NCBI GenBank assembly: GCA_036971715.1
Contig: JAVHJL010000002.1
Span: 2,326,501-2,390,500 of the forward strand
Reading direction: 5' to 3'
Source of the DNA: Arthrobotrys musiformis
Taxonomy: Eukaryota; Ascomycota; Orbiliomycetes; Orbiliales; Orbiliaceae
Length of the DNA stretch: 64,000 bases
Shown: one piece after another, positions 33,501 through 46,054 of the stretch
Position numbering within the stretch: position 1 is the stretch's first letter
Layout of the letters: every line of letters starts with the position of its first letter
Notes under the pieces: model-generated
The model's input: only the letters and a program-made list of their open reading frames with translations
Database searches by the model: none
What the model was told of the DNA's origin: nothing
Made by a program: the position numbers and the translations under genes

Positions 33501-36027
33501 ACTTCCAATCTTAACATCTGAAAAGCTTTTGATCAAGGAGTCGGATTTTGAGGCCTTGACCAAGGTTGGTTTTGCGCTTAGGTAAACGATATTCCTCATC
33601 TCATCCTTGCGGAGGACGACGAGGTCTACAAGCTTCTGACCAGCCCTGAGTTTTTTGAATGTCGCCAGACTCTTCTCTTTCGAGCCATCGGTAAGCTGAC
33701 CGAGAACAATCAAACCCTTGATACCCTCTTGCAGGCTCACGATGACATCGTCGTTCGACTTTTCAATGATAGAACCCTCGACGATGCTTCCAAGGGCAAT
33801 GTTTTGCAGCGCCTCTGCCTTCTCTTTGCTAGACTCGGCCTCACTGCTTCGGCACGACAATCGGACCTTCTTTTCCAGGGGATCGCTCGAGATGACATGG
33901 ACATTCAATGTTTGCCCAACCTTGAAGTGCTCCATAGGGTTCTTGATGAAAGCTTCGCTCATCTCCGAGACTGGTAGGAAACCTCTGACATCGCCATAAA
34001 ACTCAAGAATGGCGCCAGAAGGCATCAACTTGACAATCGTTCCCGGTGTTTCCTCGTCCTCCTCGACATCGATGTAGTCTGCGAACACAGGGCCCTCGGA
34101 ATTGACAATCGCCTTCTTGAGCGTCATCTTGATCCTACGCGAATCGATATCAACGCGCAGAATTCTGCCTTTGACAGCAGCCCCTTCCCTGAATTTCTTT
34201 TCTGGATGTTGCAAGACGATATCGGACATATGCATTTCCGGAACATAGGCATCCAATCCTTCTTCGATTTCGACTAACATCCCCCCTCCGACAAAACGTG
34301 AGATCTTGCCCTTTACCACGTCTCCTGGCTTAACATCCTCCATTCTGAGATACCTCTGCGCTAGAACCTTAGGCTCCATAGAAGCGAGTAGGAGCCCGTC
34401 CACACTGTTATAATCCAGAATTCTTATCGCATGCTTGCTACTGACTTGATAAGGGCCGGTTGTCAATATCGAATCGATCTTCTTGTCAGCAATCCTGGAA
34501 ATGTGAACAAAGACCATCGTATTTCCCAGCCCGATGTTGAGAATCAACCCGACTCCCGGGATTATGTGCTTCACAGCGGCATCTGATTTTATCGCGCCGA
34601 TGGGGAGCTTCGAGAGTGCTAGTTTACCCGACTGGGTTTGCGGTCCCATTTCTTTTATATGAGTTAGGAGTGAGCCGGTGAATTTCTTGTTATCGGACCC
34701 AGGGATCGTAGCGAGAAGGCGGAGTGTGATGTGGTTTCCTGCTTTGTATTTGGTTTGAAGGACCTCGCTGGAGAAGCAGCCAGAGTGGAAGAGGTCGACA
34801 GTCACGTCAATCGATCCCATGACTGTACATACAAGCCCGTTATCTCGGACGTCAGTGATCAGAGCCTTAGAGACCATGGTACCTGGTAGGAAGCAATCGA
34901 TTGTCGGGCCATCACCAACAGCCGCGTCCTTCCCTGATTTGCCCTTGATGCTCTTGTGGAAGTCGGAAGCCAATTGGACGACCTTTCCACCACTAGCTAG
35001 GCCGAGGACATGACATAGGAAGGTTCGTCCTACTTTGATAGTGTTCGGAGGCGCCCCACAATCCGATTTACCCATAAATCCAGAAACAAAGTCCAATCCG
35101 AGATCCATAATGAAACCATTGTCTTCAACACTCTTCACGGACGCTTGGAGCGTGATTCCCTTGACAATCTCGGTCTTTGTGATTCCAGGATTTGTAAGAT
35201 TTGGCAGAAGGCTGAGTTCGATATGCTTGCGCTGCTTCTTCTCGCCGGAACCGGTGCCGCCGGTCGAGACGTTCATCACATAGGCTCTGACAGGCTGGTT
35301 TACTTCAAACATCATATCCAGTCCTGGGATTTCAGACTCGGGTTCCTCGGCATCGCCCTCTTTATCAATATCCATCCCATCTTCGTCTTCTAAACTGGCT
35401 TGGAGTTGGTTGGTGTACTGGTCTGAAATAGAGGTGAGAGGGGCGTATCCGACAAGATTGTTTGGCAGAGCAATCGCAACATCCTTCTTTGTGATTTTCG
35501 AAATAAATCCGAATACTAGCTGTCCCGGCACAAGTTTCTGTAGTAAACCAGTTAATAAACAAGCCTATCCAGACGGCATTGCATTTTTTTTGTAGTGTAA
35601 ATTCCCCCACCTTGTATGACAACTGCTCAATCTTAATCTCCGGCTCCTCATCATCGACATCTCCCTTCTTATGCTTCTTTGAAGACGACGCTTTAGCTGC
35701 AGACGTGCGACGCTTCTTAGCCGTCTTATCGCCCGCCTCTGGCGCCGCCTTCTCCTCCTGGGTATCGAACAAAGCCTCCCGAGTAGCTTCGTTAACCACT
35801 TCCTTATACTCCAGAGGTGTCAGCGCTGATGCGCCACCACGTGGGAACGACGGTTCGTCTTTATTCGACTTGCGCAACGTAGATTGCATCGTTGGTGCCT
35901 CGGCAGCCGGTTTCTGTGCAGGGGGTTTTGAAGTACTGGATTCCTTGGATCCCGTCTTTTGACGTTTTGTGGATTTGGGAATATCTGCTGCGCCTTTGGA
36001 AGGCGAGTCCTTCCGCTTGTTCGCCAT
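30528..36027 (-). CDS. RRP5: rRNA biogenesis protein Rrp5
   Basis: Rrp5 is a nucleolar factor needed for both 18S and 5.8S/25S rRNA processing; its S1 repeats bind pre-rRNA and its C-terminal HAT repeats support 40S maturation. Three exons (36027-35611, 35537-33414, 33362-30528) give 1791 residues, close to the fungal norm. The first exon codes a Lys/Ser-rich nuclear-localising N terminus. A long series of S1 domains follows, recognisable from strands such as GQLVFGFISKITKKDVAIALPNN, GDVVKGKISRFVGGGMLVEIEEG and GDFVDGHVRKVAEYGCFIVIDGSDNVSGLCHKSQMS. An acidic spacer (EEMEEEEEEEE type) leads to HAT/TPR-like repeats near the end (NDSLLWMAYMALTV, DEKVWINYMTYMMENN, RLDIWNVYIDIE). Intron 2 uses GTAAAT; intron 1 a weaker GTGGGG. 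This is the largest gene in the window. Confidence 0.96.
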
Positions 36028-38283
36028 GGTGGGCTGTAAGGCGGTGGCCGTGGGGGTTGGTGATTTTGGTTCCGTTTTATCGACTGTTTTTTTTCGAACG
36101 GAAGCAGAAATAGCAATTGGAATAACTTTTTTTTTTCAGTGGTCGCGAATTTTTTCAGAGAGCAGATGTGCCAAGAGTTAAGCGTGGGCAGGGGTCAGTT
36201 CCAACGTGGTAATTTGCGTGCGCAACCGGATGCAACACGGTTTTGGATGAGGACATCATATCAGACTTCATGCTGTTCATATTAACCCAAGAACTAGTCC
36301 GAAAGCTACAACAGGCTTATGGTTATGATTGTTTTATGGAAGACTTACTATGTAAAGGATTCCTAGAGATAATATATTAGATTAGTGAGTTCAGTATTTT
36401 GAAGATCGAGAAGAAATACCTTTCGAATTGACTTGCAAAACGGACTTTATTACTCATTGCATTGCAATCCAATTTGGAATTCATCATTATCACTATTCTT
36501 GACGGATACATAAGTACATAGAACTAAATATAATTACAATTCTCTTCTAACCCAGATATATTTTAAATGATGTTAACTGTCGCCAGAAAGTATAGCGCAA
36601 GATGCAATGGGGTCCAGTGACGGATGTTAATACGGGCCTCTACGCCAAAATTTAGACACCCGAACCCCCTCTTATACATCTACGTTTTTACTCCTACGAA
36701 TTTATCGGGAACAATAGTAGGGATTAGAGCCTAAGTATAGCCACCAGAAAAATCTTATAATATCCAATATTGCGTAGTTTCAAAGCCAAACAATTCGGTG
36801 TGCAACCAACCACATAAATTGAGTGGTGAGGACAGTAGGAGCGGGTATCGTTTTAAAACTCACTATAGCCCGTATAGCACGCATTGATTGATAAATTTAT
36901 GGATTGTTTACAACCCGTTCCAGGCAATTTTTCATAATTTCTAAGTTATATATGGGCCTAGAGCGTGCCTCAGACTTCGTGCATCGATAGCCGCCGAATT
37001 CCCTCTCTCATAAAATGTATATATAAAGCCCAAAGAGCCCTCTTCGAGGCAGCCAATTCCCAATCTCACAACAACTAGCCACAAGTACGCACAGGTGCTG
37101 AACCACTTTAGCAAAAAGCCGTTATTGCCCGCGAGACCATAAAGAATCAGTCACGCCATTCAAAAGCCTTCAGCTTTACCAAAGCTACAAGAGCCCCGGA
37201 GACTATTCCGTAAGAGGGAAGGGAATGTAGAGAATCAGAAGGATACCCCCAAGCTAAGAGGCAACGGGATACTAATCTAGCAAAGCCGAGTCGTAAAAGG
37301 AAGGTATGTTACTGGTTTTTCTAACCCGATTATATGGCAGACGTGAAGCGCAGGCTAATTGATATAATTACCAGCTAAAGCGAGGTTTATATGAAATCAT
37401 ATGAACAGCAGAATCTTATCAGACTAGCGGTGCACTCTTTGTGTCAAGAATGAATCTTAGTTGCTAAGCCTTCGTGGATGATTAACGTATCGGATATAGC
37501 GCTATACAAACCTAGCTCTGGAATCGAACTAAGATAATGGTTAACCGACCCTACCGACATGACAATGCAAAGGCCAACTAGCACTAGTCCGATTAGAATT
37601 AGTGAGATTTTAAGCAACTTCAACCTCTTTGCATTAGGGATACGGATGGACACCCGCCAGGTCTTAGTTTGCATGTTAGGCGCGTGAATATCTTTACCCG
37701 TGATTCATGACGTCGGGTTACCAGCCCGCATGGTCGTATTGATGATATCAGGTGTTCTCCTTTTACAATGGTAAATGGTATCGGTAGATTAAGCACTCCT
37801 TGCGTACCAGCATCCTTCAGACCCAAGGGTCCATCCCGGATAGCTTCGTTCGGGTACCTATGTTTCGGCCAGTTCCGATGTCTCTAAAGGCTTCCATTCT
37901 CCGACAGGGCAATTCCGAACCATGGACCCAATTAACTAAAAAAATAAAATATCTCCCTCCGATAACGCAAATAATCTTTATCATGCTTGGAAGGCTTCCA
38001 GAAATCCGAATTCGCGAGTCATGAAATTGATTTAAATCCTAAGCACCTGGAGAAGCCCGAGTCGCCGGGAACCACACAACTTTGCGTTGGTGTGTGTGTC
38101 TACAACAGGCAGCTCAGAACTTCATGCAAGAAATCGCCCAAGCGACAAACCCGCCCTATATAAACTCCCACACGTTTTGTAACCCCATCTATCGAATCAA
38201 ACCACATAGCCACGAGACCCTGACCAATTGTATACGTACCATATTACCCATTCATTGCATTTTCCGACCAAGTATAGAAAAAA
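36028..38283. other. Sparse AT-rich intergenic region upstream of RRP5 and the OHCU decarboxylase gene
   Basis: This 2.3-kb region lies between outward-reading genes. A TATA-like GTATATATAAAG near 37018 is followed by a C/A-rich leader-like stretch but by no long frame, so any gene once there may be decayed. One small membrane-type open frame is noted separately. A second TATATAAACTCC-like element near 38158 sits about 125 bp before the OHCU decarboxylase ATG. Confidence 0.45.
37444..37674 (-). CDS. Small open frame with one predicted membrane helix, function unknown
   Basis: A 76-codon frame with an ATG start on the minus strand codes a basic N terminus (about 20 residues with several Lys/Arg), then a clear hydrophobic helix (LILIGLVLVGLCIVMSV), then a polar tail. 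The layout fits a single-pass membrane protein, but there is no family match and no other support. It may be a chance frame in AT-rich DNA or a fragment. Confidence 0.25.
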   Translation of the reverse strand: MQTKTWRVSIRIPNAKRLKLLKISLILIGLVLVGLCIVMSVGSVNHYLSSIPELGLYSAISDTLIIHEGLATKIHS

Positions 38284-40570
38284 ATGGCTCAGTACACCCT
38301 CCCGCCAATATCCACCATCCCCTCGCTTTCCGCAGACGAAAGAGCCGAAGTTCTGTCCCACCTCTTCGAACCATGTGACGCCTTGAACAGCTTAGTCGTC
38401 TCCCAACTCGGGAGCACCACATTTGCAACATATACCGATTTGATATCGTACGTTGAAAATGAACTGCTGAAACTCAAGGAATCCCCGTCGACTTCGGATA
38501 CGGAGTGGTTATTGAGGATTCTATCCGCTCATCCGCGCTTGGGTGCGAAGAAGGTCGATTCTGCGCATTCGAGGAGTGAGCAGGCAAGTCTGGGCGGGCC
38601 GACGGAGGCTGCTGAGCTTGAGAGGTTGAATAATGAGTACGAAGAGAGGTTCCCAGGTAAGCACCAGGACCTCTTTTTTCTTTTTCCTTCGTTTTTTCTT
38701 TCTCCCTCTTTCAAGCCTCTTTTGTTTGTGAAAACTGCCCCCGGTGGTAGTTTCGCATTCGACTGTACTTGGTCATCCATCAACCTTGTGAGGTCCTGTT
38801 GTCCTGTGAAGGAAAATTATAGCTCGTTTTCATTCCCATTCGTGAACAAGCTACTGTCGCACATGTTACACATGGTTATTTGCAGCTCTTAAGAAAAGCA
38901 ATTGAAGCTCTGGAATTACCCATCACGGCCAAAAAAGAACTTAGTCCCTTTGCCTAAGAATCCCGAGTTTTTTTCTTCCTGCCTTTTCCCTTGCCTTGCC
39001 TTGCATTTTGCTTCCCAATAGCTGTGCATTGTTATAATATATTACACTTGATATTATACCATGCTTTGTCTTTCCCCATATTTTGTTGAAGCAAAGGCCT
39101 GTCTGAAACTATAGCTGGCAGACTGGGGCAAAAGAGGGCAGGGCATGGTCTTATTACCCAATGCGCCCCGTACCGTCGATATTCTCTGAATTGTTTTTTT
39201 CGAAATCGCTGTTCCATTCAGCTCGGTTATCAGAAGACAATCAACCAGGACAAGGGCAGGCAAATGCATTCAAGCCCAGCCTCGAATAAGGACCCCAGAT
39301 AACTTTTTTTTTTGTTGCGTGAATTTTTTATGTTCTGCGCGTGTTTCTTAGACAAAAAAAAGGATCTTGTGATGTCCTTTTTTTGCAATTCTTTTTTGCT
39401 TTCGCGAATGGAAATGTTTTAATTGCTAATATAATTCGTCCGTTTTTTCCTTCTCCCTGACTTTGGGGAAGGAAACGGGTCTGGGATAACTACAGGGATG
39501 AGATTTGTGTAAGTTACACCCCCTAGCTTCCAATTGCCTTTTCTCTCTTGCCTTTCCCCGCATTTTCGTCAGACGTTCCCGAACACACAGACGTACGATC
39601 TTGGATGATCAATCAAGTTTTCTTGCATGTTCATGGGGTAGAAAAGAGATCAAGAAAAGGAAGTGAGCAGCAAAGCAAGCTATGCAAGTTAAAAAATTGA
39701 GACTAGGGGAATGTTGCATTTTTGTGTGCTGTTCTTTTTTTTTTTTTATGATCCTATGCTTCACCCTGCTCCACTTTTGCATTTCAACAGAATGAAATAC
39801 AAAAACCGACGAACGAGGGGACGAGGAAAATTTTTCTAGACAAGCAAGCGCAAGGTCCACAATTTTTGTTGGAAGGGCTGGCGCGTGCCTCTTGCTATGT
39901 TTGTCTACGTCTGTGGATCCCGTCGAAAGGCTGTGTGTGACGTTCGAGGAAACTGGTCAAGCGACGAAACTCCCAAAACGAAAAAAAAAAAAAAAAAGAC
40001 AAAAAAAAAGATGTGTAAAAATATCTTCAAGCTTATTGGAAGACTAATCCATTCCCTTTCGTAATATATTTGTTCTGGAAATATAGTGTATTCGTCGCCG
40101 GACGCAGCAGACAGGCCATCATGAACGATATGGAGACCAGAATCGCTCGAGGCGATATCGAGGCGGAGAAGCTTGAGGCAATTAATGTGAGCTCCTCTCT
40201 CTCCCCCTCCTATTCTTACATACGTCTACGAAATCTCCACTTTGATCACCTTTTTCAATATTCACCGTTTGCTTAAGATTCCTCTTTATACAAAAAATAA
40301 AAATAAATTGTATTGGCTTTGTTGAATTGTTTCCCTGTTTTTTTTTTTTGTATTTCGCTTGTTAAAAGCGACTTTTTTGGTTCTTGCGGCCTTTTGCTTG
40401 GTTATACCTCTCCGCTCGTTGGTTATATAAACTCCGCCTAAATGGTAAAGCAAGAAAAGCCCATGCTGACGAATTCTTCCCTTTTCCTTCGGGAATTGGT
40501 GGTGTTGAAATACCAGGCGATGGCAGCGATCGCTAATGATAGAGCAAAGAAGTTGATGCAAGTCGAGTAG
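38284..40570 (+). CDS. uraD: OHCU decarboxylase (ureidoimidazoline decarboxylase), purine degradation
   Basis: This enzyme acts after urate oxidase and 5-hydroxyisourate hydrolase, decarboxylating OHCU to S-allantoin. Four exons, 38284-38656, 39496-39508, 40087-40186 and 40517-40570, give 179 residues, the usual family size. The first exon holds LRILSAHPRLG with the catalytic His block and the SEQASLG block with its Glu/Gln. The tail of the enzyme, RFPG-MRFV-VFVAGRSRQAIMNDM and ARGDIEAEKLEAIN-AMAAIANDRAKKL, is only recovered through a 13-nt exon and three long introns of 839, 578 and 330 bp. Splice sites are GTAAGC/CAG, GTAAGT/TAG and GTGAGC/CAG. Reading through intron 1 would instead end at 38892 with a 202-residue protein lacking the conserved tail. 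No PTS1 peroxisomal signal is visible (it ends in MQVE). Confidence 0.88.
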
Positions 40571-41185
40571 ATGGATGAAAGTGTTTTGATGGTTAGCCGC
40601 TGGAAAAAATGCAGATGAGGGGTCCTTGAGGAGGAGCCGGGGTGGCGAGGAGGAATCGGAACAGAAAGTGACAGGAATATGGTATGATATCAGAACAAGG
40701 GGACAACCGAAATTTTTTTCAACTGCAGAAAAAAAGAATATAGAATATAATCAACATAAAACACAGACATTAGAAAATTGGCCGTTCGGGCCGCGGGTGA
40801 ACCCGGGTGTTAAGATTGATTTTGTGAACAAAGCGGTTTGTTTCGTGAACATCATGATTCATGCTGGATATAACGACAGTCCGTAGATGACAGTGACAAA
40901 AAAACAAGGATATGCGAATGGGATATAGGATATAAACGATAAAATAGAATAGATAAAATAAAAATAAATGAAGCAAGAAGAAAACCAATCCTTAAACTAA
41001 GCCCGAAACTCCAGTAATGATGATAATGACGATGTGGGGATGGGGATTGCAAAAAATGATAGGATGTGCTTTTCCTCGCCTGACGCTTGAATATTAAGCA
41101 AAATGCATAGATTTTGGGTATCTTGGTTTTTGTTGGGGATAGTAGTAGCTAGTCGTTGTGGTGCTAGACGGGCGAGCGAGAGCGA
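40571..41185. other. Intergenic, 3' to 3'
   Basis: This is an AT-rich, 615-bp gap between converging genes. Short frames only; no gene was seen. Confidence 0.5.
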
Positions 41186-41944
41186 TTACTGGAAGAACTG
41201 CCATGGGAATTCTTCTTCCTCGTCGTATTGTTCTTCCTCGTATCTGGGGATGTCGTCAGCCTCCCACCGTTCTTCAAGTATTTCCGCGGATGGAGGTGGG
41301 TTGTGAAGCGGGTCGGCGTGATAGCCTTCAAACTGCATACGATGTTGTCTATTTTCTCGTTAGGATTCTATACTTTGGATGTCATACCCCAACATCAATG
41401 AAACATATAATACACACCTTAAAATATCTTCCTTCTTTTCCTCAGCGGACTTCTGAAGCTCCTGGTCACGAGACAAACCGTCCCGACGAATTTTATTCAA
41501 TATCGCCGTTTTTCGGATCAAGTCTCCCTTCATCTTTGGCAATTTCCCCTTCCCCATGACCTGAAACCCAGGCCTCCCAACAGCATTCTGCCGACTGCAG
41601 CTGGGAAAACTTTTCTTCGAAGGCGGGTACGAATATGGCAGGCTCAAAGCTGAGAATGCGACCTGAAGCCGTAACCGTCGTCGCTTTTCGGGGCGTTCGT
41701 AATCATCGCATTCAGAGAAAGGACGGCTCCTCTTCCTACTACACCCTTCGAGGCCGGACATTGATGGCGGTGTTGTGGTGCATTTTGAGGGCACGAGGTT
41801 TGTGAAGTTGAAGCGGTCGTGCGCCGGATATGTGAATTTGACAAAGACGTACGGCGTCTGGACCGACAAAAAGGGACGGGAAGGGTCTTCGTAGATATCC
41901 AGGATAACTTTCACTTCTGCCCCGACCACCTCGTCCACACACAT
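41186..41944 (-). CDS. Conserved-looking fungal protein of unknown function
   Basis: The start at 41944 opens a 177-codon exon; a short intron (41413-41333, donor GTATTA, acceptor GCAG with a CTAAC branch site) leads to a 49-codon acidic exon ending at 41186, total 225 residues. The middle has the block EKRRRLRLQVAFSALSLPYSYPPS followed by LIRKTAILNKIRR. I recall a similar Arg/Leu block followed by an RKAAILN-type helix in uncharacterised ascomycete proteins, but cannot name a family. The tail is Glu/Asp-rich and ends in EEEEFPWQFFQ. The donor is weak; other donors nearby are out of phase with the acidic exon. A nuclear role is suggested only by the basic KRSRPF and KRRRLRL stretches. Confidence 0.6.
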
Positions 41945-43171
41945 TTACACTGAAATGAGAATACAATGAATGTATTGTCGTGAAAAAGAGTCGGCCGACT
42001 TTTGTCTTCTAACTCCCAACTGACTAGCTATAGATATATAGTAGAAAGGTTGGGGAAGAACAAGAAGAAAGAGGATATATTCGAGAAGAAACTCAGGGAA
42101 AAAAATTTGGGTGTTATGATCAAGGGTCTAAATCGGAATTATATGTTTTGTGAGAGGCTAAAAATAAGGCCGAAGTCATTTTCGAGGATTTTCTGGGGAA
42201 GAGATGGATGCATGACCACAACTGCGGAAAGGTGACAGGTCGTATTTAAAAAGGGAGCCGAAGGACGGGACGGTCTGGGGAAACCTTACGAATTCCCACC
42301 CTCGAAAACCTTTTAGCACCTCCCCACAAAGAAAAGGAACTGGAACCTGGGATCTTTTCCCTCGTCGCTCTCTCCTCCTCCTGGGGGGGCAGGCAGGCCA
42401 AGATCCTAGCAAAAGCCCTCGTTAACACTGCAGCCAGCAGCTTCTCCGCAAATTTTTCCTTTTGGGGTTCGTACACGAAAGGAAAAGTATGGGGTAGGAA
42501 TGCAAGTATTCGACCAGGGTGCACACTGGGGGAAACCTATAAAATCGATACTTTTACAGCGCTGTGACACGGCGATATGCGGGAAACTTCAAGTTTCTTC
42601 TTTTCTTCGATGGGGAGAAGATATGTGCAAGTAAGTAGCTACTAATAAGTACCACTCGGTAAGGACGGTACAGCTGAGTGGAACCCCATACGAACCCAAG
42701 CGTTTAATCCCAGGGAGGACAAAGCTAAGGGGACGAAGATCAAAAAAGAATGCACGGGCGTCCGGTGCACAAGACATACAGCAGCTGCAGAGAATTCGAA
42801 CCTGTCCAACCGTCGTTCGCTCGAACGACCAATCAAAAACCACCCGACCCATGAGTTCATCATGCTTCTCGCATGCAGGCATGTGGCCCATCATCTCGCA
42901 CATCGCGGCTTTTTTCCAAAAAAAATTCGAATGCATTGCGGTTGAAGGAAAGTGGAGAAGCAAAGAGAAAAAGTACCTCAACAGTGTCGAAGGCTTGCCA
43001 CTGGCGCTGGGGACGAGGGATAAATTGACTTGGCAGCCTTATGAGATCGCATGCTCAGTGTATTGAATTCTAGCCCTCGACACTTTTTTCCCCCACCGTC
43101 GGTGAATGCCTTGCCTGTAGAACTTTATTTAAACTTGCAGCTCTCGATCCCAAGAGTTTTGAATGGTACAT

Positions 43172-43207
43172 GTATGTAAGTACTTACTCACATACGTACT
43201 TACATAC
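43172..43207. repeat. 12-bp inverted repeat, GTATGTAAGTAC type
   Basis: GTATGTAAGTAC (43172-43183) and its exact reverse complement (43196-43207) are separated by 12 bp, inside a run of related GTA/TAC words. Confidence 0.8.
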
Positions 43208-44688
43208 ACACTTGCATACACGCATCCTTAGCTAGCTTGGTTGGTGGTTATTGAAGTGGCTGCCAATAGCTGGTGCTCTAGTCAGGCTTCCTTGATTGCT
43301 GCAGTCAGCCATGGCGCCAGGATATAGGGAGGCCCGCGGAGGGGGGTGGGATATGGGTACGACTGCAATAGTCCATAAGCTCCGGGTACCTCGTGAGCCA
43401 TTAGGGCGTAGCTCATAGGTGGGTTACATTTTGCGGGTGACATTTTTTATATCATATTTTACAAGAAAATGGGCCCCTTAAAAGGTCTCTTTTGAATTCA
43501 TGGGTAATCGGCATGTAGTTCTTTCTTTCTTTTCCCTTGGCCTTCCAACGACGTCCGAGGAATCGTCTTTGAACTAGTTAGCGTCCAGCCACACTGTATG
43601 TATGTCTATACATGACCAATTCTAGGCCGCCAACAATGGATTGATTGTATAAAACTTTACTTGTTGATCGAGTGGATCTATCTTTTTAGGATGTTGAAGG
43701 AGGCGTGCATGGGAGGCTCGAGGTACGAGTATGGACGGTTCTGGATCGAAAAAGAGAGCAATCCTTAAATCTTAAGAGCGACAACTATTGCATGGAGCGA
43801 ACACAGCAGATTACATAACGAGGCCCTCGATCGATCTGTGTACGCACTTTAACATGCAAATAGAATTGGATGATTTGATGGAGGAGAGAGAAAAACCGCC
43901 AACGGGTAACGGTATCTGCCATGCGATCTTGATTGGATGCCAGATGGTGGCTTTTCCTTGGTATAACACAGTTGCACAGGTACAAATATGTAAGTATGTG
44001 CAGCTCGAATCGATCTGACTCGACTCGCTCCCAACTTCATACACGGTTTGGACTTCAAACTCTCCAATAACAAGTGTGGAAGGTATTCACATGTCTTTGT
44101 TCAAAGGGGCTAGTTGAATGTAGCATGTGGTTTCCAGTGTAGCATCCGTCGAGAAGCCCGTCGCATGAAGATCTCAAGTTGAGGTCTTCAGGTTGGATCG
44201 AAGCTGCCAGTTCGGGCCACAGCAGTCAAAAGCCGCAGTGCGGACCGGGTCGAAACACTCGGATGGGGATAGTTACAAAACTAAAACGTTTAAAACCATC
44301 GTTGAGAAACCTCTCTTTCTTCTCCTTTTTTTTTTCCTTGGAAAAAATAAAAAAAATAAAACCAGCCTCCTGCGATGGATTTTTGGGAGCTTCTTATTTC
44401 AATTAAGATCGATTGATAGCGCTGTCGGAAAGATAAAGCCATCAACTAATGCACATTATTATAGAATGTCCGTCGTCGTACAGACTATTATTTTACTAAG
44501 TGGTTAGCGGTCAACGTTAATTCAACGGCCAACATACATTTACTTACTAACTACCTACTTAAACTACTATACCAAGCACCCAAGTAACCAAGTGTATTAA
44601 TGCTTGACTTGCTTTCAAGCTTTATTCGTATGTTTTTGCATGAATGAATGGCAGTGGCAGTTAGCACTAATATGGGATAGTGCTGTTA

Positions 44689-44708
44689 ACATGTTGGGCC
44701 CAACATGT
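44689..44708. promoter_or_regulatory. 20-bp perfect palindrome centred on GGGCCC
   Basis: ACATGTTGGG is followed directly by its reverse complement CCCAACATGT. A perfect dyad of this size suggests a binding site for a dimeric factor, but no gene starts close by. Confidence 0.5.
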
Positions 44709-46054
44709 ATAAATTATCCGTATCGCGGTAAATTCCTCAGACCTTAACAGGCCTGCAAACGTTAGTTGCTTAAGTAGCTAGCATTAAGGTGCAATTTGCG
44801 GGTGCAAACAACCTAGCGCTGCACAGCTGCCCAGGCGATTGCGGTCCGACATGCGATTCGCTTTGACGTCATATCTTCGAATTCTTCCTAGAATTTTATG
44901 CGCGGGTTTACATGAATTCTGTGGAATATATGTCTGCTTCGGGGATGTCGAGTGGTCGAGTCCTCGGGCTGCATTGGAGCAGCAGTAAGTAAAAGGGCAG
45001 TTGCAGACGTAGACACAATTAATATACAACCTGGACTTACCTATATACACTGCCGTCTCATATTAATATACTTCGCATAAGAGAGAGAGTAAGGAAATAA
45101 AAAAGGGTGGCGAGGTCGATGTAGCTTGTGACTCTGGCTTGATATCGACACCTGAATGTGAAGAACCCGTGAGGGCACCTGCAGCAACTACTGGCTCCTC
45201 TGCTGGTAAAACAGGTCGATGCCATGCCATGCCGTGCCAATGTTCACATATGCCTACTTGAGTAATCCTGTGGCTACGGCTGTGGACTACGGGAATATCA
45301 TGGCGGAGGGATCGTATTGCCCTTTCCAGAACTTCTATTCTCTGCTACATACTAAGTACTTTTGGTGTTCTTATTATATTCCCTCCCGTTCGCTCGCTCG
45401 CCCATCAACTCTCCTCGGTCATCAATATGTCTCATTAAAATAGAAACATCAAGATTTAAATTTAAAAAAGATAACTACCATCCAATAATCTCACCTCGAC
45501 ATACCTCACCAACCGCGAACCCGGCCTGGCCGTTTTCGATCCAACCGGGTGTGTGTCAACCAGCCAGCCAGCTATATCAGCCCGCATTAACCATCGGAGC
45601 TTGTCGATTCCGGAACAATTCCACGCTGTTTGTTGCATGTCGTGTCCTGGCCATTATCCATCCATCCAGCCAGCCATTTTGCCAGCGAGGCATCGAAGAA
45701 GGATACGAGGGAACAATTAATATCCCATCGACAAAGCCAGCCGGCCGGTCTAACAACAGCATGGTCCGGAGGAGGAGGTCTCCATACCACCATTGCAAGC
45801 CTTTCGACCGATTGCGACCTTGAAATCCATCCATCGAGAGAGAAAAAATTTATCCGCCTCTTTTTATTTTATTTAATTTTATCCTTATTTTTAAATTTTT
45901 GCTGTTGGAAGAATTTTTCAATATCAAGCTTGGGACCGTTCCTCGTGATTGTTCGATCCATCGGATACGTCTTGGACGCTAGTTATTTGACAGGTCCGGT
46001 CCTCGAGGGGACAATCTGCGACTGGTACCTAACCATTTCACAAATTCATCACCA

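Larger units (their letters stand above)
41945..46054. other. Long intergenic region, 5' to 5'
   Basis: This 4.1-kb gap lies between two outward-reading genes. It contains a hairpin-forming GTATGTAAGTAC inverted repeat (43172-43207), a 20-bp perfect palindrome (44689-44708), CCAGCCAGCC tracts near 45557 and 45664 and the long leader of the WD40 gene. Open frames are short and not gene-like. It may hold unrecognised small genes or RNAs. Confidence 0.45.

Noticed and set aside
37515..37530. GGAATCGAACTAAG resembling the T-arm of the tRNA-like elements
   Set aside because: The B-box CC is missing and no pairing ends were found.
42780..42805. AATTCGAACCTGTCC resembling a tRNA T-loop
   Set aside because: The flanking bases do not pair as a T-stem and no acceptor or anticodon arm was found nearby.
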